DNA of 64,000 nt from Ulota crispa (lineage: Eukaryota; Streptophyta; Bryopsida; Orthotrichales; Orthotrichaceae): NCBI GenBank assembly GCA_963920765.1, contig OY987243.1, forward strand, positions 3,348,001 through 3,412,000, read 5' to 3'. Under the pieces are notes generated by a model. It was not told the DNA's origin, did not search any database, and saw only the letters and a list, made by a program, of their open reading frames with translations. Shown piece after piece: positions 1 through 11,386 of the stretch. Within the stretch, counting starts at the first letter, position 1. Each line of letters begins with the position of its first letter. The translations under genes and the position numbers were made by a program.

Positions 1-180
1 GAGGGCCCTTTGAAAATAGATGTCTTTTGAAGTGTCAAGTTTGGAGTGCAACACTCGAGATGTTGTAAGGCAAACCGGGAAATTGCAAGGAGCGGTAAAG
101 TTTTGGTCATTCGCAAGCAACAACATTCATCAACTAGGCAAAGTCGGGTCAGTTCGTCGTCTTTGTTCACGCTGCAGTTA

Positions 181-504
181 GGCCCGGTTCAAACTAGAGA
201 CCGGCGGAGACACAAAAATTGGCACCTTGTCCGGTGTTTTGCCCAATAGAAACTTTTCCGTGTAATTGCGTGTCATCCAAGAGTGTGCCTTTGCCGAACT
301 AGTTTGGTACCACCATTGGAGCAAGTCCCAAATCTTCACTATCTTGGCCGCTAACATGGCTATGTAGGGTGATCCCCACGGTGGTGAAGATGGATGTAAA
401 AGTATCGAACAAACCCGCAGTCTAAACACAACAGCGGAGAAAAGTCAAATTTCAACCAATCACGTTTGAGAAATTTTTGGCCTGTCGCTAGTCTGAATCG
501 GGCC
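181..504. mobile_element. Non-autonomous TIR element, copy 1
   Basis: The left end GGCCCGGTTCAAACTAG is the imperfect reverse complement of the right end CTAGTCTGAATCGGGCC. A diverged second copy of similar size lies at 35651-35983, sharing the termini and interior stretches such as the one around 'catccaagagtgt' and 'cttcactatcttg'. No ORF makes sense as a transposase. I could not identify a clear target-site duplication, so the superfamily is open. Confidence 0.55.
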
Positions 505-757
505 TCAGTCTGTCAGTCTGTCCCGCTTGCGTTAAACAACAATGCCGGATCTCCAGTTCAACGCGATTACGTGTTTGCATCGAAGATTCTGGAACATTTC
601 CAACAAAATGGTTAGAGCACAGGCAATTCTTCTTGTTTCACCTTTTTCATTGGTCGACCCACACGCGCCTTAGAGTACATGGTAAAAAGAAAAGTGGATA
701 GAAATCATCCAGATAAGCATATTCCCTCATAAACTCAGTTTGCATTTGTAAATTCAT

Positions 758-893
758 TTAACCCTTTGAGCTTCTCCACTGCAGGCCGTAAAGAGAGCCG
801 GAACAGCGAGCTCCAAATATTAAGAGCCACCAGCTCATGATTTGATGGCTTTTAATATTTGGAGCTCGCAGCCTGCAGTGGCGATGCTCTTAA
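758..893. mobile_element. TTAA-bounded foldback MITE (136 bp)
   Basis: A TTAA at each end encloses a near-palindrome. The left arm (CACTGCAGGC at 777-786, then GCGAGCTCCAAATATTAAGA from 806) pairs with the right arm at 846-880, with one bulge of about 19 nt in the left arm and a loop around 830-845. The left end reads TTAACCCTTTGAGC, like the other TTAA elements in this window. A microRNA-like hairpin is the alternative reading. Confidence 0.55.
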
Positions 894-1099
894 ACAATTG
901 AGCAGCCCATAGTAAGCAGTACAATAGGTTGTATTTTTCTTGTGTCTGGAATGCATCCACACCTTTATTGTATTTGAGATTAATAAAGAAGTTAGAATAT
1001 AGATCAATGTTGTTCTCGTGAGGTAGTCAAGATCTCAAATTAAAACTTTTTGTTAGTAGCAAATGCCAATTATACAGCAATGTACATACTATGTCCTAT

Positions 1100-1383
1100 G
1101 GTTGCTTGGTCCTATAAGGCCACACCTATAAGCGTGAAAATAAGGGTTTTGGAATAGGTAAAACTATTGACTAATTTTGTAAAGCTGTGTGTAGGAGATG
1201 CTAAAAACAAGGCTTATTGGTTCTTAAATAGTGAGATGGGGTGCTCAAAACTGTCATGCTAGTCACACACAACTATCACTTTGTCACCCATAACCATCAC
1301 TTAGATACCCATTATCGATTTTTATAATATTAGAGGCGTAGGTCACAAGCATGGAGACCCTCACGAGAATGGGTGCAGCTACT
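1100..1383. repeat. Dispersed MITE-like repeat ('ataagcgtga' family)
   Basis: Contains 'cctataagcgtgaaaata', 'taggagatgctaaaaacaa' and 'catcactttgtcacccataa', and ends in 'gaatgggtgcagctacttt'. The same blocks in the same order occur at 18029-19180, and the first block again near 59620. Left and right ends are weakly complementary, suggesting an old TIR element. Confidence 0.5.
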
Positions 1384-3330
1384 TTAACCCTGAAAGAACC
1401 AAATGGAAAATGCAAAATCATGAGCAGGGGTCCATGAGGTGTGAGCCTAGATTTTTGTCAAAATATTAAATTTCACTTGTAAAAGTGTATATAGAGCTTT
1501 ATAATTGTGCATGATAAATATTCATCTCTTGAAAAACTTGCTTTTTTAAAAGTTTTGAGTTCAAAATTGATTCTAGCTCACAAAATCTTGACTCACCACT
1601 CATAGGCTCACCCTTTTATGCTCACAAAATAGCATTGTCCAAAGTTTTGAAAAATGCAAATTTCTCTTGTCAAAATGTCAACTTCCTAAAAAAATTAGTT
1701 AATGATTATGACCCTATAAACTTTTGAGTTCATTTGCATTTACTATTGCAGATAAAAGGAGGCACAAGATATTGTATTGTTCAAACATAACATGTACATG
1801 AGTATGTCAATTTTTCTCTCTAGAAGTGACAAACAACTTAAAAGTAATAAAAATGAATGAAGAACGTGTTAGGCTTCAGATCACGCTAGTTTATCCATGC
1901 TCCTTCAAAGTTTCTTTAGTGTAATGCAAATTTTCTGACTGCAATTCTCATTTACGCCTATAAATTTTCCAAATTCAAACTCCGCTTAGGTGAAGTGATT
2001 TCTAGTGTACAAAATAAACTTCTTTCTATTTTTCAGTAAACTCTAATTAACAACAATGCAATATTCAATTAAGAAACCTCTCTTCGTTACAGCTTGTGCT
2101 GATTGCGACTGTATTCACTCTTTGCCACAATTTTGTCACGTGAGGGTATTAGTTAACATTGAGGACATGCAACGATTAAACAAACCCCCTAAGCGAGGTA
2201 TGTTTTCAATTTGACCCATGTAATTTGAATTTTGTACACAAAATCATAAAGTTTTCTAATTCCAACCTTTGGTCATCAAAGAAATCAAATCACAAACGAC
2301 TGAAAAAAAATCCTAAATGTGTATGTAGTTCAATGTTTTCCAAAAGTTCATTATTACAATGAGCTCCTAGACAAGGTGACGGCTCTAATCAACTTGGACT
2401 TATGCTCAATATTTCAATAGTCATGTATGTCTTGGATTGATTCCCCAAAGCTTATGCTTGTCCTTGATCAAACATTTGACGACATGGTCATTAGAGTGTA
2501 GGGGTTTCAAATTAAGGTCAAAGTAGTTAAAATATCGAGGTTATGAATCATTGTTGTACATCATTGTCCAAACAACAACCTCTGAGTAATTTTTGGTTGT
2601 CGCTACGAAGTACAAGAATCCTTAATTGTCCGTTCAATAGCCAGTTGAAAGTTCCGGTAGGTTCCTATGAAGTCAATTTTTTAGGAGATGTTTTTGAAAT
2701 TTGGAAATTATACACAATGAATATATTTGTGTGAAAAAAAGAAAAAAAATTCCAATTGAATGTGGAGTAAAAAGTTATGTTGTCCAAAAGAATTTGGGCA
2801 ATTTGGGCATCTTTGGAGTATCTTATACTAAAACTCTCATCATTTTTTGAAACTTGACATGTATGTAACTAACAAAATATGGTATAAAATTGTCAAAAGA
2901 AAAAAGATGAGCTTGCAAATCACAATCTAAGAGGAGTCAAACTTTGTTAATTATGTTTGAGTAATTTGAAGAAAAAATATTTTCTCCTAACTTCAAGGCT
3001 TAGGCCTTATCATCTTGCAATCCATAAATTCAAAGTTCTTGAAACTTTTTTCACATATTTCAAACTAGTATAGAGGCACAAGCTTTGCGTGAGTAGGACA
3101 TGTATGACTAATGCAACATTCAAATTGATGTCTCATAAATCAATTGGTCTAAAATCTAATCTTGATGTACTATACAAAAAATTAATATCCCACTATTGAT
3201 CTAGAATCCAATCCACATGCACCATCATTTTGGTCCTTTTTTGAGACCAATAATACCAATTGCTTTCATCACAATGCTACTCTTTTATATTTGCTAGGAG
3301 GCGCTTGGTGTTTTATTAATTTCTAGCACA

Positions 3331-3504
3331 TGGTTGGAGGGCATTTGGTATTCTATATTTGGGGCATCCTTTATTGTTTCAACTTCCACCAAAAAGTTCT
3401 ACAAAATTTTGGAAATGAACATGGTTAGAGGGCACTTGGTGTTCTATATATAAGGTGTCCTTTGTTGCTTCAACTTATACCAAAACTTCTAGAAGGTTTT
3501 AGAA
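3331..3504. repeat. Direct tandem duplication, about 91-bp period
   Basis: The block beginning 'ggttggagggcatttggtat' (3332) is repeated as 'ggttagagggcacttggtgt' (3423), followed in both copies by similar 'catcctttattgtttcaact' / 'tgtcctttgttgcttcaact' text. Two diverged copies; origin unknown. Confidence 0.6.
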
Positions 3505-4251
3505 AAGGGCGCACTTAGGGTAATCCTCCCATTTAGAAGTATAAATGTTTGCCTCTAACTTTTCACGTTTTAGATTTCAAATAAAAAGACTTCTTCATTG
3601 CACATGAAATCATGAAAAAATGACTAGTGTATTGCCAATTCACTTAACCTCCTTGCATTGCAAGTTGATTTAGAATAAGCTAGATTCTATATTTGCTTTT
3701 GAATATTTTTGTGAGTGAACCTAACATCATATACTTATGTATGGTCAAAAACCTCATTTTGTGCAAAGCAATATTTTTACTTCATGAGGGCTTGAAATTT
3801 GTTGACCTTGTTTTGCATGAATGAAAAAGAGTTGTTTTTCTCACTCAAACATTATGACATTACAATCTACAAGGTCAAATGGGCTGAAATTTTTACCACA
3901 TATTGGAAAAATATTTTACAATAGTTTTCTAGGTTAAGATTTCCAAACATGTTTTCATTTGCATTTTTGATCAACATACCAAAAAAATGCAATGTTTAAC
4001 AATGTTTCTTGAAAAAACCCCTTTGTGCTTTGGGGTTAAATGATAAGCTGTAGTGTAGGTTTTGGAAAATATTTGAACATTTTTGGTTGATTTCCTTCAT
4101 TTCCCGTACTAATTTGGTTTGATCAAAGAATAATTTTGGTTATTTTCTCTATTTCATACCTTGAATCCATTTTTTAGAAATTTTAATCATTTTTCAGACA
4201 GTGTTTATAAATTACAAACATTTTTTTTCATTTCAACCGACCAGTTTTGAA

Positions 4252-4376
4252 CTAAGGTAGACATACCCATTCTCGAGCGTTTACCCCTATGTCCTTAAAT
4301 TGTTCGTTTTGAAATGAACAATTTGGGTGCATAGGGGTTGGATTTATAACCGCTCGGGAATGGGTGGCTACCTTAG
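4252..4376. mobile_element. Small inverted-repeat MITE upstream of the syntaxin gene
   Basis: The left arm CTAAGGTAGACATACCCATT is complementary to the right arm AATGGGTGGCTACCTTAG, and the inner arms AAATTGTTC / GAACAATTT also pair, so the whole 125 bp folds back. The 'gctaccttag' end recurs near 19175. It lies about 500 bp before the syntaxin start codon and could contribute promoter-proximal sequence. Confidence 0.6.
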
Positions 4377-4873
4377 CTGCCGGTTCTTCCCGGACCTTGA
4401 GCTGCAGTCGAAGATTGTCTATTTTATGTCCGGAGGGAATTCTAGAATTCTAGAATATTTTAACTCACCAAAGGTCAGAGACGAGCCAAGCACGGGGGTG
4501 AAAGTCCACAGTCGGAAAACTCCACGTCGGATGTCCGTGTCTTCCTGCAGAGTACGGTGCCACGGGAAAGACGCGTCCTGGATTGTTTATACTGTTCGCT
4601 CGGCCCATATTTATTGCATTTGCATCCTTGCATGAGCTTCGCTTACTTTGTAGGTCCCTGCGCACTTCGCCTTCATTTGTTGCCGAGTGTCGATACTACC
4701 AACGCTGTCTCTAAGTTAAATCTGCTGTGAGACCGAGGCATTTGTGAGGAGAATTGGAAATGTTGCCGAAAAATTAGGTTTTCGTACAGTTCTAGAAAGA
4801 TTGCTAAATATAAACTGTCGATCGGTCCAGCTTCCGAAAAGCTCGACGTGTGATTTCGCCTTCTGGGGGCATC
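4377..4873 (+). promoter_or_regulatory. Probable promoter and 5' leader of the syntaxin gene
   Basis: GC content rises relative to the AT-rich sequence upstream. An AT-rich 'catatttattgc' near 4605 is a possible core promoter element. No in-frame ATG precedes 4874 in the coding frame. The exact transcription start cannot be read from sequence alone. Confidence 0.35.
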
Positions 4874-6872
4874 ATGAACGACCTGATGTCCAGGAGTTTC
4901 AACAGGGTGAGGGATGGCGAGGATACATATGAAGCCATCGACCTCGAGACCGGCAAGTCTCCGAGTAGTAGTGTGCAGATGACCAATTTGAAGTCGAATT
5001 CTGAAAGCATGGCGGAGTTTTTCAAGGAGATTGAGGTGGTGAAAGGGGAAGTGCATAAGGTGAAGCAAGTGCTGTTGAAACTGAAGAGTGCCAACGAGGA
5101 GAGCAAGGGGATCACCAGCGCGGAGGGGCTGAAAGCTCTTCGCGCGAGGATGGACCGCGACATCGCCACGGTGACGAAGTCGGCACGTCTTATTAAGGCG
5201 AAGCTGGTGGAGCTCGATGCTTCGAATCTCGCGCGTCGGCAGATCCCGGGTTGTGGCGCTGGGAGCGCCGCGGATCGGCAGCGGGTGCAGTTGACGGAGA
5301 ATCAGCGCAAGAAGCTCAAAGAGCTCATGGACGAGTTTCAGGCGTTGCGTGCGAAGATGGTGGACGAGTACAAGGACACCATTGGCCGCAGGTTGGTCTC
5401 AGCTTCCCAACCCCCCTTCTTTCCTCTTCGACCTTTAGTGCATGACACTTATAACCAATAACTATTGGCCCAACAAGAAATACTACAACACAACATATTT
5501 ATCCATTAGCTCAAAAGTAATTCCATCACCAAGCGGGACAAATCTTAAGCTTCATCTTGGTGGTCCCAAATTTTTTATAACTTTTTTGTTCTGACAAAGG
5601 CCCAGGCTAACCACTTGAATTGGGAGTTGTTGGTTATAAGTGTCATGCACCATACAGCCAACTGAGCCAAGATAATTGCAAACTAAATTATGGTTTAGTC
5701 ATATTTTCAAAAAATCTTATGAGAAAACATGCAATCAATGAGATTTTTGTACAGAATCCTGTCCCTCCATCTCAACTTGCAGCTATGATTTGTGAATCCC
5801 AAAGCAACCAACTATTGCAATCTTTTAGGGTTTAAAATCAAGTTTGAGAGTAGTACAAACACATCAGGCTCTTTGAGATACTCCCTCTGTCTCTCTAAAA
5901 AATTCCAAAAAGCTTCCTTATGAAAGGGCTGATTGTGTTTTTAGTCATTGTGTTAGTGACACTTGCATTCTAGAATCAATATACCATCTACCAAATGTAT
6001 GCAAAATCTTTAGTTTTGATGTTGCCGTTTAGGCACCCAAATTCCATGCAAGAAATATCATATTTGTGCATGTTGCTAGCTCCTTATTATTTGATGATTT
6101 AAAGATTAGTAATAACAATGATACCTCATATTGATCAAAACCAAGCTTGGTAAAAGATGAATGCTCTTTCTAATTGCTTAACTTACCCCATGAGATCATT
6201 GAATATGGTAAACGCTTTCTCAGCGTTTGAAACCAACAAAAAGGAGCTTTTTAGTGGTACAAGAAATGTATCTGATTTGGAGCTTTTCAGAGAGACAGAG
6301 AGTAATTGATTTTGCAAGCAAGACAAGTAGTGTAAGTTTGGAAGGTGTCAGATTTTGGTAGCAAGAAGAAGAAAAATGCCGCTTGTGTCGGCATGAATAA
6401 TAGGGTTTGTAACCTGATAAGCTTTTTGTGTCGTCAACTATGCAGGTACTACAATCTGACAGGGAAGCAAGCCGACGAAGACACGATTGAGAGCATGATC
6501 CGCACGGGCGAGAGCGAGACGTTTCTGCAGCAAGCGATTCGAGAGCAAGGGCGAGGGCACGTGCTGGAGACGATCCGGGAGATTCAGGAACGGCACGAAG
6601 GGGTGAAAGAGATCGAGAGGCACTTGCTGGAGCTGCACTCGATCTTCATGGACATGTCGGTGCTGGTGGATGCGCAAGGGCACATGATCAACGACATCGA
6701 ATCCAACGTGAACCGCGCCACGTCGTTCACGAGGGAGGGCACCAAGCACTTGGTGCAGGCCAGGCGGTTTCAGCTGAGCACACGCAAGTGCACCTTCATA
6801 GCCATCCTGTTGCTCACCGTCGTCTTGCTCGTTATCCTCCTCGTCATTCTGAAAACCACTCATGTGATTTGA
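4874..6872 (+). CDS. Plant-type Qa-SNARE syntaxin (SYP1 group)
   Basis: Target-membrane syntaxin expected to act in SNARE-driven vesicle fusion at the plasma membrane or cell plate. Exons are 4874-5391 and 6446-6872, joined by a GT-AG intron of 1054 bp in phase 2 that falls inside Arg173 (RR|YY), where plant syntaxins read RRY. The product is 314 residues, the usual length. The start MNDLMSRSF matches the conserved SYP1 N-terminus; the frame is open further upstream only through a GTG. Residues 40-170 form the Habc helical region. The SNARE motif spans about 225-285, with the zero-layer glutamine at Q250 in VLVDAQG. A tail anchor at 288-308 is followed by a short lumenal end (KTTHVI). SYP11, SYP12 and SYP13 cannot be separated by eye. 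There are no frame breaks; coding GC is far above the flanks. Confidence 0.93.
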
Positions 6873-7024
6873 TACATCGGTTATTCGACTCTCTTGTATC
6901 ATAGTAAGCCAAAGTCATAAATTCATGGAGGGAGGGGGACGAGCCTCCTCACTTGTACATTCTTTCACACACATTCATCAACAAGTAGCCACAGCTTGAT
7001 TTTTACGAGTAGGACTTGTCCATT

Positions 7025-7664
7025 CAGTAGGGGGTTTCAGATATGTCGTTCAGAGGCAATTTTGTTCACGTGAATGAAATTGGTGAACAAGTTAGTCAAA
7101 CCACCGTTCATGTTCTCGCGATCACCCATTCAAATATCCAAGTTGTAGTGAACTACTCACCACCCTTTCAACTCTACCCACAATCACTAATTCCGTACGG
7201 ATCCCTTGAACTCCACTATAGTTGCTTTTAATCTGGAACCCTTAGTCTCCACAATTGTTCTCTTCTAATCAAGATCTCTTCATTTCCACCATTGTTGTTT
7301 CTTGCACATCGCGAATCCTTGAATGACCTTGACCTGGCAATCAACTCTGCATCGAAACTGTCTAAAGGCGCGGAGCAAGAGCCAAAGGCCCGGAGCAAGA
7401 GCCCAGAGGCGGGCAACAATACAAACAAGCACGGTGTGGGCGCGGACACGGGTGCGAGAGCTAGAGCAACAGGAACACAATTGGAGCTAGTGGGAGAGGC
7501 AAGGGGAGAGAGGCTTCAGGTCGTTCATGCATGAACGAGCCATGAGGACCTCCTAGAGGTCCTCATGGGTCGTTCACTTTTGTGACTTCACGTTCACCAT
7601 GAACGAAAACTCGTTCACGACCATTTGTTCATCGTTTTTTTGAGATATCTGAAACCCCCTAGTG
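7025..7664. mobile_element. CACTA-like non-autonomous element with subterminal repeats
   Basis: The left end CAGTAGGGGGTTTCAGATAT is matched by the reverse complement of the right end, CACTAGGGGGTTTCAGATAT. Inside both ends the heptamer TCGTTCA/TGAACGA recurs in both orientations (around 7046, 7107, 7520, 7530, 7568, 7590, 7612), the layout CACTA transposases bind. A perfect palindrome around 7540-7564 (ATGAGGACCT...AGGTCCTCAT) sits near the right end. The GC-rich core at 7360-7530 has no recognisable protein. No 3-bp target duplication is visible (att versus aaa), so it is old or its ends are altered. It begins about 150 bp after the syntaxin stop. Confidence 0.65.
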
Positions 7665-8156
7665 AAAAGCCCTGCTTAACTCCTAAAGGACCAAACAAAG
7701 TTTTCACCAAAAACTCTCCAAAACTGCCATTTTTAGAGCATCAACCAAATTTGAAAACAAAAACATTTTTATGCATATGTGACTGTAGGATTTTGCAAAA
7801 GAATAGTTTTAGGAGATGTGGAATTTTTTTTAAGAGTTTTCCATCGCGTGGATTGGAAGTTAGAATGGCTTGAATAATTCTAAACGTCTTATGAAAAATC
7901 GGGCAGCTACCCTTTAGAAGGTGAAATTCCTAAGGAAAAAAAGGCAATGTGGGTGGTGCTTCTCTAAATTCCTTATTCCACCTAAGTAAAGTACGTGTCA
8001 AAAAAGTTTCAAATCACTTGGAATTGTATAACATAAGGAAAAAATTTAGTAAGTAAAAAGAAATAGATAATGATTCAAAACACTAAAGTGTTAAGAATTT
8101 AATTATTGAAATGAAAAATGCAAATCCCAAGAGTCATAATGTTGTGATAAACAATC

Positions 8157-8393
8157 CATAGTGCGGGAAAAATCGGCTACTAATTTGTTGTTAGCCGGTA
8201 GAATTGGGAAAAAAACCAGTTGTATTTTGAAATTGCCGGCAAATAAACCAGTTAGAATTTACTAAAAAGTCTAAATATAGTATCTTACTATGTAAATTTA
8301 GGAAATTATAGAGCACAGTCTGCCAAAAAACCAGTTGAATACAAAAAATGCCAGTTTTTAGCTAGTGAAGTCCAAAAAATATCCCGAACATTG
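8157..8393. mobile_element. hAT-type MITE with 8-bp target-site duplication
   Basis: Perfect 8-bp duplications AAACAATC flank it (8149-8156 and 8394-8401). The ends CATAGTGCGGGA and (reverse complement of the right end) CAATGTTCGGGA resemble hAT termini. The paralogous repeat at 21233-22156 has the uninterrupted site ('ataaacaatatatatccttt'), which shows this is a discrete 237-bp insertion. It has no coding capacity. Confidence 0.8.
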
Positions 8394-8546
8394 AAACAAT
8401 CTACTTCCTTTGGTTTAATTTTCTTTCCAAAATAATGAAAATTGAGTAGAATAAATGACTTCAAAGTTTATTTTAGAGTAGAGAATCCATAACGGCCTGC
8501 AAACCAAAAATCCTCATAACATTCATCTTGTTCATCAAAATAGAAT

Positions 8547-8764
8547 ATTCTATTTTTAAACTGCGTTGAAACCCACTAAATTATGTCCAATTGTTTTTGT
8601 TGAGTTCCTTGTTTCCAATGCAAAATTTAGCAAAACCTCACAAAATTCTGCAAAATTTCAACGCAAAATTTCATTCCAACTCAAAACTTTGCGTTGGAAA
8701 CAACAAACTCAACAAAAACAATTGGACATAATTTAGTGGGTTTCAACGCAGTTTTTTACTAGTG
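8547..8764. mobile_element. CACTA-like foldback MITE with AAT target duplication
   Basis: Long inverted arms: CTGCGTTGAAACCCACTAAA from 8561 mirrors the right arm ending at 8750, with about 70 bp of pairing and a small loop region. The right terminus read inward is CACTAGTAAAAAACTGCG; the left, ATTCTATTTTTAAACTGCG, is decayed. AAT occurs on both sides (8544-8546, 8765-8767). The empty site is preserved in the paralogue at about 21845 ('aaaatggaatgattcaaag'). Confidence 0.75.
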
Positions 8765-9050
8765 AATGGTTCAAGGCTTCCTACATTCACATAAATCTCC
8801 TAAATCAATTTAATTTTTTTGTTTTTGAAAAAAGTGATTCTTATAAATCTGCCTGGGTTGACCGCCAAGTGAAAAAAAACAATATATTAGGCCATATCTT
8901 CTTATTCATACTTTCAAATGTCATGAAATTTAGTGCATATGAAAGATTAACCTTGTTCCCACATTCTCTTAAAATTTCAGTCTAAAATATGAAGAGCTCC
9001 AATCACAAGTACATGCCCAAAAATGCTATGTTGCTAAAAACAAATCTGGT

Positions 9051-10824
9051 CTATTCAAACCTGACTTTATAAAAGCCAAGGTCTTAGAGATAAAACCATT
9101 GTTGAAAAGGGAAGATTGGTGTCTAGTGTTCCCAATGTGAAGGAAGTTGGATTGAAATTTGGGCCGCACTGTTATGAAATAAGTTAAGGGTAGCCTATTC
9201 ATACATGATAAGGTTTTAATGGTATTTGAGGTTATTTCACTTATGGGAGGGGCCACATAAGAGTGGTTGTTCAGACTAGCACGACGCTATCACAAGGACT
9301 TGCTCAAAAACTCAACCCTGCGTAATTTTAATAGTGCTACCCTTAGGTACTTGAGGCCTTCTAGTATCATTAAGTAAAAGTGATCTCTAAAACCTAAAAT
9401 CTTCATCTCCATTTGATTGTAGACTTACCAAAAACCTGTCAGTAGTCACAATATGGTTGCAAATGTTGAGTATTTTGCGGGAATAACCACCGCTCTTATG
9501 CCCTAACATGTTAACTCCATATAGGATCGGCATTTACAAAAGAACAAAGGTGTGAATAGAAGAGAATTTTTGCATTCTACAATGACCCTAATGCCCCTTG
9601 CTAACACTAGGTATGAACATAGCTTTAGATAGATTTGTACATGCTAAGTTGTGCAAGTACTGCCTTTCATGATTGGGCTCTTTATGCCAGTTACTCAATG
9701 AGAATTCTACAATGTTGGTACACTTGATGATTAAGGTAGAAGAAAGTGGGATTGAAACATTGTGATTTGAGTGTTAAAACTAAAAACAAAAATCAAGGAT
9801 ACTCCATTTTTGGATGGTTGCTCTCTACTTCTACAAAGATTGACACATTTAGAGCTAGGTCATACCAAGTATGTAATGAGTTTTTATTATCAAAATTGTA
9901 TCAAATGCAATATTCAGGATAAAAGACACCCAACTTTCATACTCCATAATTATTTGTATGCCTCTTTACAAGAGAATTTCAATTTGCAATTCTATCTTGT
10001 TTTGGTTGTTGTATTGTGCAGAGCATAGCTCAATTGCATCTACAAAATCGGATTGTCTATTGACATGATGCAATTCCACTAGTTGCACTAAGACAAGAGA
10101 GCATGTGATGATGCTTGGCCTTTGTGTTTTTGCTGAGAGTTAAGTGGGCAAATCTAAGAATACTCTCCAGTAGCACCAAGTTGAGCCAAGCTAAGAATTT
10201 GTACTTTTAGACAACATGGAATGGCTTTGGCAAAACCAAGCATCTATTATTGGTTGTTAAATGCACTCTTGCCTTAATTGGACAATCAACACCAAGTCTT
10301 TGATGCTCAATTGATGATTTAGATATATCAAACTTCCATTTATTGGAAATAGCTTGAGTAAATTGGAGCACCTTGATCCCAATTGGGAGCACATGTAAAC
10401 AAAAATCAGCACCACTACAATTTTTTAACTCAAAAGTTGCTCTGACAATAAAAAAAATTGTAGAAAACCAACCAAACCAATACAATAGTTTAGACCAGTA
10501 AGACTATGAATTTGGCATTTCTATTGCAATTACATTTTTTGCTCTTCATAAAGAGTGAGAGTATCACTACGCTTCATTTCACGACCAATACTAGCAAGTT
10601 TAGATCAAGTACCAGCCTCATTGTTGGCAATTTTTACATTGTGATATTTGGGATCTGTGAAATTATGAAATGGTACACTTTTTCAATTAGTTTCAACATT
10701 ATGTTTTTCTTCCCTTAAGCGTATAAGTTGACCAATTCAACAATTAAACCTTGTATACTTCCAACATTGTACTGTCTATTTTTCTTGCTTGAAGAATAAC
10801 TCACACACCAAATCAACAAATGGC
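9051..10824. other. AT-rich stretch, no gene recognised
   Basis: No credible coding exon, RNA gene or clear TIR pair seen. Short open frames (for example 10207-10485 on the minus strand) have composition like the background and no recognisable domain. Confidence 0.45.
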
Positions 10825-11139
10825 TTAACCTCTAAAGGACCATTTTCCCCCTTAGGGGACATGTGGTCCTCTAGGCGTGCATCTATAGCTAAACTTATTT
10901 ATTTATTTTTATTTAAATTTTTATGAAAGGTGGGGAATTCAAAGACCTACATGGACATCTGATTTCTTTTGCATTCTGAAATTCAACAAAGAAATTACAC
11001 TTGAGTTTTTCAAAAGTGAGGGAGGAAGGGCAATCCATGCAATAGCTCTTTTTATATGAGAGAGTTGACTCCAAAGCTAGGCAGTCATGAGGGGCAAGGA
11101 AAACAAGCCCGTTGGGTAGAGGAGGGCAAAGAGGGACCA
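10825..11139. mobile_element. Fragment of a TTAA element
   Basis: Begins TTAACCTCTAAAGGACCATT followed by 'ttcccccttaggggacat', which matches (inverted) the right end of the element at 12815-16698. No matching right terminus was found before the next TTAA element begins at 11140, so it is probably truncated. Confidence 0.45.
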
Positions 11140-11386
11140 TTAACCCCTAAGTGCCCAAGCCATATTCACTCAAACCCATACCCTTGTGTACTTAGTCTAA
11201 TAAAAGTATTACCAAAGTAGAGTCAAATAGCTTGAATTTCTTTTAGTGGTAGTAGACACATGCTTAAAGGTATATAAAAAAGTACAAGTCATTTGACTTT
11301 ACCATTAAGAAGAGGATAAGAGTCAAACGTGGACATTTTTCAAAACTAAGCGCCCATTTTGAGGTCTTGGGGCGCTCAGGGGTTAA
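11140..11386. mobile_element. TTAA-bounded MITE, 247 bp
   Basis: The left end TTAACCCCTAAGTGCCCAAG is paired with the right end CTTGGGGCGCTCAGGGGTTAA read in reverse complement. Both TIRs share the GTGCCC/GCGCCC block that other TTAA elements here lack. No coding capacity. Confidence 0.65.

Larger units (their letters stand above)
894..4251. other. AT-rich intergenic stretch, no gene recognised
   Basis: I see no coding sequence here. ORFs are short and frames are broken. The stretch holds the dispersed repeat at 1100-1383 and the direct repeat at 3331-3504, listed separately. The remainder is low-complexity AT-rich sequence without recognisable structure. Confidence 0.5.
7676..9050. mobile_element. 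TTAA-bounded element, interrupted paralogue of 21233-22156
   Basis: Starts TTAACTCCTAAAGGACC and follows the 21233-22156 element almost block for block ('agttttcaccaaaaactc', 'ttatgcatatgtgact', 'gtcatgaaatttagtgcata'). Two later insertions interrupt it: a hAT-type element at 8157-8393 and a CACTA-like foldback at 8547-8764. The right TIR is lost; similarity fades near 9050 ('gctatgttgctaaaaa'). Confidence 0.7.

Noticed and set aside
777..880. microRNA precursor
   Set aside because: The hairpin is enclosed by TTAA and TTAACCC-type ends and has a large one-sided bulge, which fits a foldback MITE better. No small-RNA data.
7292..7534. Small protein gene in the GC-rich core
   Set aside because: Overlapping frames on both strands are equally open, no domain is seen, and the segment lies within a CACTA-like element.
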